Source: Limiplasma sp031549415 (lineage in GTDB: Bacteria > Bacillota > Clostridia > Christensenellales > Aristaeellaceae). Taken from it: 64,000 nt of DNA. Shown here piece after piece: positions 49,955 to 58,661 of the stretch. The position numbers were made by a program, and so were the translations under genes. The stretch covers positions 62,001-126,000 of the forward strand of contig JAVBPU010000009.1 of assembly GCA_031549415.1 (NCBI GenBank). Reading direction: 5' to 3'. The notes under the pieces were generated by a model. It was not told where the DNA came from. It ran no database searches and saw nothing but the letters and a program-made list of their open reading frames with translations. Within the stretch, counting starts at the first letter, position 1, and each line of letters opens with the position of its first letter.

Positions 49955-51214
49955 ATGAAGAAGGTTCTTTCTATCGTGTTAGCCCTTACCATGGTGTTGT
50001 CCCTGGCGCTGGTGGCCCATGCGGAAGGCACCACCATCACCTACATGAACAACAAGGTGGAGATCGACCAGCAACTCAAGGACTACGCCGCCAAGTATGA
50101 AGCCGCCACGGGTGTGAAGGTGGTTATCAACACCGTAGGCGGCGGCGCGGACTACCAGGGCCAGATCAAGGCTGAAAAAGCCTCTGGCAATATGCCTGAC
50201 ATCTTTATCATCGAAGGCCCCGCCACCTATGAAGTGTGGAAGGACAACATCTCGGACCTGAGCGATCAGCCCTGGGTGTCCGACACGGACGTGGCTTTCA
50301 AGAACCCCGAAGGCAAAGTGGTGGGCTTCCCGGCCGCCATCGAAGGCTATGGCCTGGGCTATAACGCTGAATTGCTGGAAAAGGCTGGCATTGACCCCGC
50401 CACGCTGACCACCATTGACGCGTACAAGGCCGCCTTTGAAAAGCTGGACGGCATGAAGGCCGACTTGGGCATTGACGCCGTGGTTTCCATGGCTGCCAGC
50501 GTCACCAATGGCATGACCTGGGTGACCGGCCTGCACAACATCAACATTTACCTCACCTGCGGCCTGGCCTATGACGACACCTCCATCATCGACCTGATGT
50601 TGGAAGGCAAAGTGGACGATGCCCGCTTCCAAGAGTATGCGGACTATGTGGGCCTGCTGTTCCAGTATTCCGACAAGACCGTGCTGCTGGAAGGCAACTA
50701 TGACGCGCAAGCCGCCGCTTTTGCCAACGGCAAGACCGTGTTTATCCACCAGGGCAACTGGCTGGATCCCACCCTCAATACCCTGGGCGTGAGCTTTGAC
50801 ATTGGCTACGCACCCCATGCCTTCTCCAAGACCGCCACGGACGGCATCCTGGTGGCTCCTCCCTCCTGGCTGGCGGTCAGCAACGGCCCCAATGCGGAAG
50901 CTGCCAAGGCGTTCGTCGCGTCCATCGCCGGCACGCCGGAAGGCCATGATTACATGGTGACCCAGGCTGGCATGGTGCCCGCCTTCAAGAGCGTGACCCT
51001 CCAGCCCTCCGGCCCCCTGTCCAAGGCCATGATGCAATGGGCTTCCTCCGGCAAGATTTACAACTGGCAGCAGTACAAGATGCCCGATGGTTTCGGCATG
51101 AACACCCTGGGCCCCATCTATGAGCTGTATGCCAATGGCACCGCGGATCAGGCTACCTTCATCCAGATGATGAAGGATGCCATCGCCACCATCCCCTCTC
51201 TGCTGGCCAAATAA
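49955..51214 (+). CDS. Carbohydrate ABC transporter substrate-binding protein
   Basis: A 419-residue family 1 extracellular solute-binding protein, 51% or so of it in conserved MalE-like blocks (MPDIFIIEGPATYEVWKD, GFPAAIEGYGLGYNAELLEKAGI, WLAVSNGPNAEAAKAF). It captures a sugar or oligosaccharide for the permeases downstream. The signal peptide (MKKVLSIVLALTMVLSLALVAHA) ends in an ordinary signal peptidase I site and lacks the lipobox cysteine expected for a Gram-positive binding protein. AAAGGAGG lies 7 bases before ATG 49955. A strong hairpin separates it from the permease genes. The substrate is unknown. Confidence 0.92.
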   Translation: MKKVLSIVLALTMVLSLALVAHAEGTTITYMNNKVEIDQQLKDYAAKYEAATGVKVVINTVGGGADYQGQIKAEKASGNMPDIFIIEGPATYEVWKDNISDLSDQPWVSDTDVAFKNPEGKVVGFPAAIEGYGLGYNAELLEKAGIDPATLTTIDAYKAAFEKLDGMKADLGIDAVVSMAASVTNGMTWVTGLHNINIYLTCGLAYDDTSIIDLMLEGKVDDARFQEYADYVGLLFQYSDKTVLLEGNYDAQAAAFANGKTVFIHQGNWLDPTLNTLGVSFDIGYAPHAFSKTATDGILVAPPSWLAVSNGPNAEAAKAFVASIAGTPEGHDYMVTQAGMVPAFKSVTLQPSGPLSKAMMQWASSGKIYNWQQYKMPDGFGMNTLGPIYELYANGTADQATFIQMMKDAIATIPSLLAK

Positions 51215-51244
51215 GCGCCATCCAAAGCGTACACTTTCTGTTCA

Positions 51245-51285
51245 GACGCGGTCTGCGCGTACCCGCGCAGACCGCGTCCCTTTTC
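51245..51285 (+). terminator. Intercistronic hairpin after the binding-protein gene
   Basis: A perfect 15-bp stem, GACGCGGTCTGCGCG / CGCGCAGACCGCGTC, then CCTTTTCT. It probably terminates part of the transcription or protects the upstream mRNA, so the binding protein is made in excess. Confidence 0.8.
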
Positions 51286-51338
51286 TAGTCCTGCCACACA
51301 TTGGCGGGTCGTTAACGTTGCGAGGGGGGGAGAGCCCT

Positions 51339-52229
51339 GTGAGAAAGAGCCGTTTAACGAACTTCGTGTTTTTGTTTCCAGCCGTCTTTGCCTTTGTGAT
51401 GGTCATCATCATTCCTTTTTTTCTGGGCATTTATTATTCGCTGACCGACTGGCAGGGCTTTGCGGAAAATGTTCATTATAAAGGCTTTGTCAATTTCATC
51501 GCCGCCTTTCAGTCAGCGGAATTTCAGTATTCGTTCCTTGTAACCACGATATTTACCCTGATCAATGTGATTTTGGTGAATGTGGTGGCCTTTGGCCTGT
51601 CCCTGCTGGTGACCAGCGAACTAAAGGGCAGGAATTTCTATCGCGCTGGATTTTTCGTGCCCAACCTGATTGGCGGCATTGTGCTTGGCTATATATGGCA
51701 ATTCATCTTTTATAATGTCATTCCGCAGTTTGGCAAGGGTTTGGGGCTGCTGTTCATGCAAAAATCCATGTTGGCAGACCCCTACCTGGCCGTACTGGCG
51801 GTGTCCATCGTGTCCACATGGCAGTATGCGGGCTATATTATGATGATCTATGTGGCGGCCATACAAGGCATTCCGGCCTCTCTGATGGAGGCTGCCAACG
51901 TGGACGGGGCCAGCTACCTGACCCGGCTAAGGCGTATTCAAATGCCTATGATGGCCAGCTCTTTTACCATTTCGCTGTTTTTGACGCTGGTGAACTCCTT
52001 CAAGCAGTTTGATGTGAACGTGTCGCTGACCAACGGCGGCCCGGCCATGATCATGGGCATGAAGGCCGTAAAAGCCACCCAGTTCCTGGCGCTGAACATC
52101 TATACCACCGCCTTTAACCTGAACCAGATGGCCCAGGGCCAAGCCAGGGCCGTGATCTTCTTTGTGGTGCTGGTGGTGATCTCACTGATTCAAGTGGCTG
52201 TCTCCAAGCGCAAGGAGGTGGAGATGTAA
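51339..52229 (+). CDS. Carbohydrate ABC transporter permease (MalF/UgpA type)
   Basis: A 296-residue permease with about six helices, starting RKSRLTNFVFLFPAVFAFVM. The coupling-helix EAA motif is in ASLMEAANVDGASYLTRLRRIQMP. I take GTG 51339 as start, with GGGGGGAGAG upstream; the longer frame overlaps the hairpin and is not used. It forms the membrane channel with the next gene. No ATPase gene is present, so a shared MsmX/UgpC-type ATPase elsewhere must energise it. Confidence 0.92.
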   Translation: MRKSRLTNFVFLFPAVFAFVMVIIIPFFLGIYYSLTDWQGFAENVHYKGFVNFIAAFQSAEFQYSFLVTTIFTLINVILVNVVAFGLSLLVTSELKGRNFYRAGFFVPNLIGGIVLGYIWQFIFYNVIPQFGKGLGLLFMQKSMLADPYLAVLAVSIVSTWQYAGYIMMIYVAAIQGIPASLMEAANVDGASYLTRLRRIQMPMMASSFTISLFLTLVNSFKQFDVNVSLTNGGPAMIMGMKAVKATQFLALNIYTTAFNLNQMAQGQARAVIFFVVLVVISLIQVAVSKRKEVEM

Positions 52230-52230
52230 G

Positions 52231-53082
52231 ATGAACAGGCGCGGTCAAATCATTCTGCAAATTTGTACGCTGGTGCTGTTTGTGCTGTTCATGTTCCCCT
52301 TTGTGATCGTGGTGTTGAACTCGGCCAAGGTCACCAAAGACATTATGAATAGCCCCATGGGCTGGCCCGCCAATTGGGGCCAGATGTTTACCAACATCGG
52401 GCTGATCCTGACCAGCCCCAACATCAGCTACTGGAGCTCCTTTGGCAATTCCGTACTCATCACCGCAGTGTCGCTGGTGGCCATTTTGCTGACCGCCTCC
52501 ATGGCGGCCTGGGTGCTGGTGCGCTCCAAGACCCGCTGGTCCACCCTCATTTTCATGGCCTTTGTGGCGGCCATGGTCATTCCTTTTCAGGTGGTTATGT
52601 TTCCGTTGGTCACATGGTTGAAAATGGTGGGGGATTTCCTGCACTTTCCGCTGTTGCGCAATGTGCAGGGGATCGTCTTTGCCTACATGGGCTTTGGCGC
52701 GTCCATGAGCATCTTCATTTTCCATGGATTCATCAAGGGCGTGCCCCTGGAGTTGGAGGAGGCGGCTACCATCGACGGCTGTTCCCGGGCGGCCACCTTC
52801 TTTCGCATCGTGTTCCCCATCCTCCAACCCGTGGTGGTGACGGTGCTGATTTTGAACGGCATTTGGATCTGGAATGACTATCTGTTGCCGCTGATGGTGC
52901 TGGGGTCCAATGGGGCGGTCAAAACGCTGCCTCTGGCGGTTCAAAGCTTTATAGGCTCCTACGTGAAACAATGGGACCTGATCCTCACCGCCACGCTGAT
53001 GGCGATGTTGCCCATCATCATTTTGTACCTGTTTGCCCAAAAGTACATCATCAAGGGCATGGTGGAAGGGTCCATCAAATAG
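52231..53082 (+). CDS. Carbohydrate ABC transporter permease (MalG/UgpE type)
   Basis: A 283-residue permease with six helices and the coupling motif ELEEAATIDGCSRAATFFRIVFP. The ATG follows the preceding TAA by one base, with GGAGGTGGAG inside the upstream gene as ribosome binding site. It is the last gene of the importer; a perfect hairpin follows at 53109. Confidence 0.93.
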   Translation: MNRRGQIILQICTLVLFVLFMFPFVIVVLNSAKVTKDIMNSPMGWPANWGQMFTNIGLILTSPNISYWSSFGNSVLITAVSLVAILLTASMAAWVLVRSKTRWSTLIFMAFVAAMVIPFQVVMFPLVTWLKMVGDFLHFPLLRNVQGIVFAYMGFGASMSIFIFHGFIKGVPLELEEAATIDGCSRAATFFRIVFPILQPVVVTVLILNGIWIWNDYLLPLMVLGSNGAVKTLPLAVQSFIGSYVKQWDLILTATLMAMLPIIILYLFAQKYIIKGMVEGSIK

Positions 53083-53108
53083 GGGTGTTACTTTAGAAAC
53101 CTTATATG

Positions 53109-53140
53109 ACAGCGCCGCTGCAGGCTTGCAGCGGCGCTGT
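53109..53140 (+). terminator. Hairpin after the importer operon
   Basis: ACAGCGCCGCTGCA pairs exactly with TGCAGCGGCGCTGT (14 bp). The following TGTGTC is only weakly T-rich. Confidence 0.75.
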
Positions 53141-53180
53141 TGTGTCAATGAAACTGAAAAGGGACGGCCTCCGGCAGGTA

Positions 53181-53337
53181 GAGCAAATTCCGAAAACATA
53201 GCCCAGTCTTTGCGGATCTTTTCCCCCGGCGCGTTGCCTCGTCCGGTCCGCATAGCACCACTATGCCTCCCTTCCTCGGCTGAGCGCCAGGGAAAAATCT
53301 CTCGCAAATCTTGTGGCTATGTTTTCGGAATTTGCTC
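53181..53337. mobile_element. 157-bp palindromic MITE-like element, copy 2 (TA-flanked)
   Basis: Same length and orientation as copy 1 at 24863-25019, about 95% identical, with the same terminal inverted repeats (GAGCAAATTCCGAAAACATAGC) and TA on both sides (53179-53180, 53338-53339). It lies between convergent transporter operons and carries no gene. Confidence 0.88.
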
Positions 53338-53367
53338 TAAAGGGCTGCGCCATTTAGTATCCCTTTA

Positions 53368-53396
53368 CTGCACTGCCCATTGTTTGGGCAGTGCAG
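53368..53396. terminator. Hairpin between the two transporter operons
   Basis: CTGCACTGCCCA pairs with TGGGCAGTGCAG around a short loop. No T-run, so it could serve either converging transcript or neither. Confidence 0.5.
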
Positions 53397-53399
53397 AGA

Positions 53400-53448
53400 T
53401 GGGTCCAGGGATGAAATCCCTGGTGGGGTGCAGGGGTAAAACCCCTGC
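53400..53448. repeat. 49-bp double-hairpin repeat, copy 2 (inverted)
   Basis: Reverse complement of 9915-9963 with one difference. A partial tandem echo (ACCCCTGCGTAT) follows directly. It lies 62 bases beyond the MITE-like copy. Confidence 0.85.
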
Positions 53449-53495
53449 GTATAACCCCTGCGTATCGCGCACCCGTTCCTCGTCCTCCCCCGCCC

Positions 53496-54482
53496 CTACC
53501 GTCCACCCTTGTCGTAAGGGATGCCTTCCGCTTTGGGGGCGCGGCTCTTTTTGCTGGTCAGGATCAGTACGATCATGGTGACAATGTAAGGCAGCATCAG
53601 GTACAGGTATTCGGAGGACTTGAGGGTTTCAAATTTGGGCAGAAAGGGCAGGGACCCGGCGTAGGAACCGATGATTTTGAAGAGGGCGAAGAACAGGGAC
53701 GCACCCAGGATGTTCATGGGCTTCCAGTTGCCAAAGATCATCACGGCCAAGGCCAGGAAGCCGTATCCTGCCACAGTGCTTTGGAAGGCAGTCCCGGCAG
53801 CAAAGGTGTAGGCCAGCCCGCCGATACCGCCCAGCAGGCCCGAGATGGCCACGCCCAGGTAGCGCATGCGGTAGACGTTGATGCCCACGCTGTCCGCAGC
53901 CTGGGGATGCTCGCCGCAGGAACGCAGCCGCAGCCCCACGCGGGTTTTGTACAGCACCACCACGGCGGCCACCAACAGCAGAATGGCCAGGGGGGTGGTG
54001 AGGTACAGGTTCTTAAAAATGAAGCGGGAAAAGAAATCCTCCCCAGCGGCCAGACCCAGGCTTTCCTTGGTGATGCGCACCCACTTGGGAATAAAGATGG
54101 TGGTCTGGCCCTGGCCCTGGATGGCCCAGGTGAGCACGATGGCCACGGCGGGGGCCAGCATGTTCAGCGCGGTGCCGCCGATGGTCTGGTCCGCCTTGAG
54201 CTTGATGGCGGCAAAGGCCAACAGCAGGCTGAACAGCAGGCCAGAGGCCCCTGCCACCAGCACCGAGAGAAACACGTAAAACTGGGGATTGTCCTGGCCG
54301 AGGCCGGCCTTGTCCAAGGCGCTGAGGAAAAGGCAGCTCATCAGCGCGCCGATGATCATGATGCCTTCCAGGGCGATGTTGATGATGCCGCTACGCTCAG
54401 AAAACATGCCGCCCAGGGCCACCAGCAGGAGAGGCACGGCAAAGAGGACGGTTCCGCTGAGAATATCAACCGCTATGTTCAT
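53496..54482 (-). CDS. Nucleoside ABC transporter permease 2 (NupQ/BmpA-system type)
   Basis: A 328-residue branched-chain/nucleoside-type permease with 8-10 helices. It contains MFSERSGIINIALEGIMIIGAL, the family signature near the first loop, and CGEHPQAADSVGINVYRMRY. It overlaps the preceding permease by 4 bases (ATGA). It completes the importer with the other permease, the double ATPase and the BmpA-like protein; ribo- or deoxyribonucleosides are the usual substrates. It is the last gene before the repeats. Confidence 0.92.
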   Translation of the reverse strand: MNIAVDILSGTVLFAVPLLLVALGGMFSERSGIINIALEGIMIIGALMSCLFLSALDKAGLGQDNPQFYVFLSVLVAGASGLLFSLLLAFAAIKLKADQTIGGTALNMLAPAVAIVLTWAIQGQGQTTIFIPKWVRITKESLGLAAGEDFFSRFIFKNLYLTTPLAILLLVAAVVVLYKTRVGLRLRSCGEHPQAADSVGINVYRMRYLGVAISGLLGGIGGLAYTFAAGTAFQSTVAGYGFLALAVMIFGNWKPMNILGASLFFALFKIIGSYAGSLPFLPKFETLKSSEYLYLMLPYIVTMIVLILTSKKSRAPKAEGIPYDKGGR

Positions 54483-55657
54483 TGGGCAGCCTCCTCTGTT
54501 TTCGGGGCGGCCGACCGGTCGCCTGCGTTATTTTCTGCTTCCAGGTTCACGTTCTCTTTTGGCTTGCGCAGGAAAAGGCGGGAGATACCGCCGCGCATCA
54601 GCAGGGCAAAGGCGCTGAGGTAAATGATGGCGGCGATGATGATGTCGATGATCTCCTTGGCGTATTCGGGCTGGAGCGCGTCGCCGCCCACCTGGATGTA
54701 GCTGATAAACAGGGAGGAGAAGATGATGCCCAAGGGGTTGCTGGAGGCCAGCAAGGCCACGGGGATGCCGTTAAAGCCCGCTGTGAGGAGGGATTTGGCC
54801 AGCACATACTGGGCGGTGCCGCTGAGGAAGTAGAGCCCGCCGCCGATGCCCGCCAAAGCGCCCGCGATGGTCATGGATAAAATAATGTTCCGCTTGGCGT
54901 TGATACCGGCGTAGTCGCTGGCGTGGCGGTTGTAGCCGCAGGCTTTCAGTTCATAGCCAAAGGTGGTGCGGTTCATCACGATCCACACAATCAAGGCAAT
55001 GAAAATGGCAATGAATACCGCGATGTTCATGTACGGGGAGCCCATCAGCTCATCCAGGCCCAGCTTGGGGACGGTAGCGCCCGGATTGTACTCCATGAAG
55101 GGCTTGCCGATGAGGGACACGGTGCGCTCCTTGTTGGTGGCGCCCCAGGCGTTGGCCAGCATCAGGGGCATGTTGTTGATGGAGAAATTGACCACGAACA
55201 GGGCCATCCAATTGAACATGATGGAGGTGATGACCTCGTTCACGTTAAACAGAGCCTTGCAGATGCCGGGAATGGAGCCCAGCAAAGCCCCGCCCACCAT
55301 GGCGATCAGCAGGGCGGACCACCAGGGCAGCTTCCATTGAATGACAGCCACCAGGGAGAAAAAGGCCCCCAAGGTGTACTGGCCCGTGGCGCCGATGTTG
55401 AACAGCCCGGTCTTAAAGGCAAAGCCCACGGAAAGGCCCGTCATCAGCAGCGGCGCGCTTTGGTAAAAGACCTTGGCCAGCTTATCCAGGCTGGCCACGC
55501 CCGTGGTGAGGAGCTGGTTCAGGCCGTAGAGGGCGAAGGGCGGGTTGAACACCAACAAAAGGATAAAGCCAAAAGCAAGGCCGCCCGCAATGGCCAGCAG
55601 CGAAGAGACGCTGTTGATCAAGCCCTGTTTGTTTTTTCCACGGTTTCCTTTTTTCAT
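54479..55657 (-). CDS. Nucleoside ABC transporter permease 1 (NupP type)
   Basis: A 392-residue permease with about nine helices (LLAIAGGLAFGFILLLVF, QYTLGAFFSLVAVI, TIAGALAGIGGGLYFL) and the loop ACGYNRHASDYAGINAKRNI, the counterpart of the coupling region in the other permease. It overlaps the ATPase stop by 4 bases (ATGA) and the next permease by 4 bases, so translation is coupled through the set. The C-terminal tail is hydrophilic and acidic. Confidence 0.92.
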   Translation of the reverse strand: MKKGNRGKNKQGLINSVSSLLAIAGGLAFGFILLLVFNPPFALYGLNQLLTTGVASLDKLAKVFYQSAPLLMTGLSVGFAFKTGLFNIGATGQYTLGAFFSLVAVIQWKLPWWSALLIAMVGGALLGSIPGICKALFNVNEVITSIMFNWMALFVVNFSINNMPLMLANAWGATNKERTVSLIGKPFMEYNPGATVPKLGLDELMGSPYMNIAVFIAIFIALIVWIVMNRTTFGYELKACGYNRHASDYAGINAKRNIILSMTIAGALAGIGGGLYFLSGTAQYVLAKSLLTAGFNGIPVALLASSNPLGIIFSSLFISYIQVGGDALQPEYAKEIIDIIIAAIIYLSAFALLMRGGISRLFLRKPKENVNLEAENNAGDRSAAPKTEEAAQ

Positions 55658-57198
55658 GCGTCAGCCACCTCCTGATGGGATTGCCGGTTGGCGCCGGACA
55701 TATATAGGCCCAGCTCTTGGGCGGTGGCGCTTTGGGCTTCCACCTCGGCCACGATGTCGCCTTCGTACATCACCAAAATCCGGTCGCTGACGTTCATCAC
55801 CTCGTCCAGCTCCAGGCTGACCAACAGCACGGCCTTGCCATCGTCCCGGGCGGCGATGATTTGCTTGTGGATGTACTCGATGGCCCCTACGTCCAAGCCC
55901 CGGGTGGGCTGCACCGCGATGAGCACCTCCGGCTGAAGGGACAGTTCCCGGGCCACGATGGCCTTTTGCTGGTTGCCGCCGCTCATAGACCGGGCCACAG
56001 TGGCCCCGCCCTGGCCGGAACGAATGTCAAACTGGGAAATGAGCGCGTCCGCGTGCTGGTTCATGGCGTCAAACTTCAAAAATCCGGCGGTTTGAAACTC
56101 CGGCAGGTAATAGCTTTTGAGGATCAGGTTTTCCGCTAAGGTGTAATCCAGCACCAGCCCGTGCTTGTGGCGGTCCTCCGGGATGTGGCTCAGGCCGCCG
56201 TCGTTGCGGGCGCGGATGCTGGCATGGGTGATATTGCTTTCCCCCAGGTACACAGCGCCGCTTTCCGGCTTCACAAGCCCGGTGAGGGCGTAGACCAGCT
56301 CGGTCTGGCCATTGCCGTCAATGCCTGCAATGCCTACGATTTCGCCCTTGCGCACGGTGAAGCTGACATTGTTTACTTGTTTTTTCGCATGGCGCTTTTG
56401 GGCCACGGTCAGGTTTTGCACTCGCAGGGCCGGGGCCCCCGCCTGGCAGGGCTTCTTTTCCACGGCGAAGCTTACTTTGCGGCCCACCATCATTTCCGCC
56501 AGCTGGTCCTTGGTGGTTTCCGCCACCTCCACGGTGCCCACCCACTTGCCCTTGCGCAGCACGGTCACCCGGTCCGCCACCGCCATGATTTCGTTCAGCT
56601 TATGGGTGATGAACAGGATGCTCTTGCCTTCCTTGGCAAAGCCGCGCATGGTCTGCATCAGCTCGTCAATCTCCTGGGGGGTGAGCACGGCGGTAGGTTC
56701 GTCAAAAATCAGGATTTCGTTCTGCCGGAACAGCATTTTGAGGATCTCTGTGCGCTGCTGCATGCCCACGCTGATATTTTCAATCAGGGCATCCGGGTCC
56801 ACCGGCAGCCCATACTTTTCACTCAATGCAAGGACCCGCTGTCGGGCTTCCTGCTTTTGCAGCAGGCCGCGGCGGGTTTGTTCGGCCCCCAGAATGATGT
56901 TGTCCAGCACGGAAAACACCTCCACCAGCTTAAAATGCTGGTGCACCATGCCAATGTGCAGGTGGTTGGCATCGTTGGGGTTGGCGATTTTCACCACTTG
57001 GCCGTCTTTTTTGATGGTGCCGCCCTCGGGCTGGTACAAGCCAAACAGCACGCTCATCAGCGTGCTTTTGCCCGCGCCGTTCTCCCCCAGAAGGGCGTGG
57101 ATCTCGCCCTTTTTCAGCTGCAGGGTGATGTCGTCGTTGGCAACGATCCCGGGAAAGCGTTTGGTGATATTTAGCATTTCAATGACGTATTCACTCAT
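55654..57198 (-). CDS. Nucleoside ABC transporter ATP-binding protein (double ATPase, NupO type)
   Basis: A 514-residue protein with two fused ABC domains. The first has Walker A GENGAGKST and a Walker B ending in LIFDEPTAVLTPQE; the second has GIDGNGQTE in place of the canonical P-loop and SGGNQQKAIVARELS as signature. This degenerate second half is normal for RbsA/NupO-type subunits. ATG 57198 has GGGGTAAC upstream. The gap from the BmpA-like gene contains a hairpin (57252-57281). Confidence 0.93.
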   Translation of the reverse strand: MSEYVIEMLNITKRFPGIVANDDITLQLKKGEIHALLGENGAGKSTLMSVLFGLYQPEGGTIKKDGQVVKIANPNDANHLHIGMVHQHFKLVEVFSVLDNIILGAEQTRRGLLQKQEARQRVLALSEKYGLPVDPDALIENISVGMQQRTEILKMLFRQNEILIFDEPTAVLTPQEIDELMQTMRGFAKEGKSILFITHKLNEIMAVADRVTVLRKGKWVGTVEVAETTKDQLAEMMVGRKVSFAVEKKPCQAGAPALRVQNLTVAQKRHAKKQVNNVSFTVRKGEIVGIAGIDGNGQTELVYALTGLVKPESGAVYLGESNITHASIRARNDGGLSHIPEDRHKHGLVLDYTLAENLILKSYYLPEFQTAGFLKFDAMNQHADALISQFDIRSGQGGATVARSMSGGNQQKAIVARELSLQPEVLIAVQPTRGLDVGAIEYIHKQIIAARDDGKAVLLVSLELDEVMNVSDRILVMYEGDIVAEVEAQSATAQELGLYMSGANRQSHQEVADA

Positions 57199-57251
57199 GG
57201 CTGTTACCCCTTTGTTCCTGATAAAGGCTCCCATGGGAGGCCCAGATGGAA

Positions 57252-57281
57252 GGAAAGGCCGGGCGGATGCCCGACCTTTCC
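57252..57281 (-). terminator. Intercistronic hairpin after the BmpA-like gene
   Basis: GGAAAGGCCGGGC pairs with GCCCGACCTTTCC around four bases. As in the carbohydrate importer, it follows the binding-protein gene and probably lowers expression of the membrane subunits. Confidence 0.7.
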
Positions 57282-57299
57282 AAAAGGATATGGGAGAGA

Positions 57300-58352
57300 C
57301 TACTCCTGGTAATCCACCTTCACGGCCTTCACAGCAGGCTGCTCGGTGTCGGAGTTGGAGATGGCGACCTCGCCGGAGACAACCTTTTCAAAGAGGGCAT
57401 TGTACTCATCCAGGGTGAACTTCTCAAGCCGCCAGGAGGTTTCAGCGGTGGGCAGGCCCACGCACTTGTCCTTCGCGCCCAGGGTCACCACGGTGCCGCC
57501 CAAATCGCCCCAGACGCCGCCGTTCTTGTACAGGTCCGTCAGCGCCAGAACCACGGAATTCTTCAGGTCCTTCATAGCGGAGGTGATGATCCGGTCGCTG
57601 TCGAAGGCCTGGTCCTTGTCCACGCCGATGACCTTGGTGTTCGCGGCATCCGCAGCCTGCAAGGCGCTCAGGTAAATACCGCCGCCGCAAGCGAAGACCA
57701 CTTCGGTGCCTTCGGTGGCCCAGCCAGCCATCTTGGTGGTGATATCATCGGTGGGGCCGAAGCCGCCGCAGTACCAGTACTTGATCTCCACATCGGTGAG
57801 GCCCATTTCCACAGCGGCCGCTTCCGCGCCCTGCACGAAGCCGAACCCATAACGGACCACAGCGGGCACCGCCATGCCGCCCAGGAAGCCCAGCTTCTTA
57901 TAGCCTTCCTTCACAGCCGCGTAGCCGGCAAAGAAGCCGCTCTGCTCTTCCTGATACAGGATGGAGTAGATGTTCTTGAGGCCTTCCTCGGAGGGGGTGG
58001 TGTCCAGCAGCAGGATCTGCACATCGGGATACTGCTTGGCAATGGCGGCAGCAGAAGCGCCGAACAGGAAGCCAGGCAGAACGATGACCTTGGCGCCCTT
58101 TTCAATGACGGCCTTCATGGACTCTTCACGGGCCGCGTCGCTGTCCTCGGAGGGACGGTTGTAAGCGTAGGTCACGCCATTGGCCTCGGCATACTCCACA
58201 ACGCCTTCCCAAGCGGATTGGTTGAAGCTGTGGTCGTCGATGTTTCCAACGTCCGTCACCAGCGCGATTTCATAGGTGCCACCAGCGGCCAAGGCAGAGG
58301 TGAGACCCAGGGTGAGAACCAACACCAAAAGAAGAGCAATACCCTTTTTCAT
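57300..58352 (-). CDS. BmpA-type nucleoside-binding protein
   Basis: A 350-residue substrate-binding protein of the BmpA/Med family. It contains ALVTDVGNIDDHSFNQSAWEGV, the nucleoside-contacting start, then LPGFLFGASAAAIAKQYPDVQILLLD and FACGGGIYLSALQAADAAN. Signal peptide MKKGIALLLVLVLTLGLTSALA has no lipobox cysteine, as in the sugar-binding protein at 49955. GGAGG lies upstream of the ATG. It is the first gene of the operon and binds purine or pyrimidine nucleosides by family analogy. Confidence 0.93.
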   Translation of the reverse strand: MKKGIALLLVLVLTLGLTSALAAGGTYEIALVTDVGNIDDHSFNQSAWEGVVEYAEANGVTYAYNRPSEDSDAAREESMKAVIEKGAKVIVLPGFLFGASAAAIAKQYPDVQILLLDTTPSEEGLKNIYSILYQEEQSGFFAGYAAVKEGYKKLGFLGGMAVPAVVRYGFGFVQGAEAAAVEMGLTDVEIKYWYCGGFGPTDDITTKMAGWATEGTEVVFACGGGIYLSALQAADAANTKVIGVDKDQAFDSDRIITSAMKDLKNSVVLALTDLYKNGGVWGDLGGTVVTLGAKDKCVGLPTAETSWRLEKFTLDEYNALFEKVVSGEVAISNSDTEQPAVKAVKVDYQE

Positions 58353-58411
58353 CAGTGGTTTCCTCCTTCATTTTTGAGTGCTTAACGCACCGCACGTTTT
58401 ATTGCAAACCT

Positions 58412-58440
58412 ATTATACCAGAAAACAGGGGCCAGTGAAA
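58412..58440 (-). promoter_or_regulatory. Promoter of the nucleoside ABC operon
   Basis: TTTCAC (58435-58440), 17 bases, TATAAT (58412-58417) with an extended TGG before the -10, on the minus strand. The 60-base leader has a small GTGC/GCAC stem; no purine riboswitch core was seen. Confidence 0.65.
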
Positions 58441-58583
58441 GCCTATTTTGAGAACTTCACAATCTTGCCAAAGGCGACTTTCTTCCGTAATATATGCGTT
58501 TCTATTGTAGGAAATTCTGATGGCCATTTTGGGAGAATATGGGGCAGTTGGAAGAAATTTATGCTTTCCAGCCCTTGCCGTGG

Positions 58584-58589
58584 TATACT
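58584..58589 (+). promoter_or_regulatory. Extended -10 promoter of the HAD phosphatase gene
   Basis: TGG TATACT (-10 at 58584-58589); -35 poor. Confidence 0.5.
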
Positions 58590-58661
58590 AGGGCATGTGG
58601 CCCAGGGGCCGCAGCCCAGGAAAGAAAGAGAATTTTCCATCAGCAGGAGGAAGGCATCCGC

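Noticed and set aside
58353..58420. Purine riboswitch before the nucleoside importer
   Set aside because: The leader is about 60 bases and lacks the paired-loop core of the purine aptamer.
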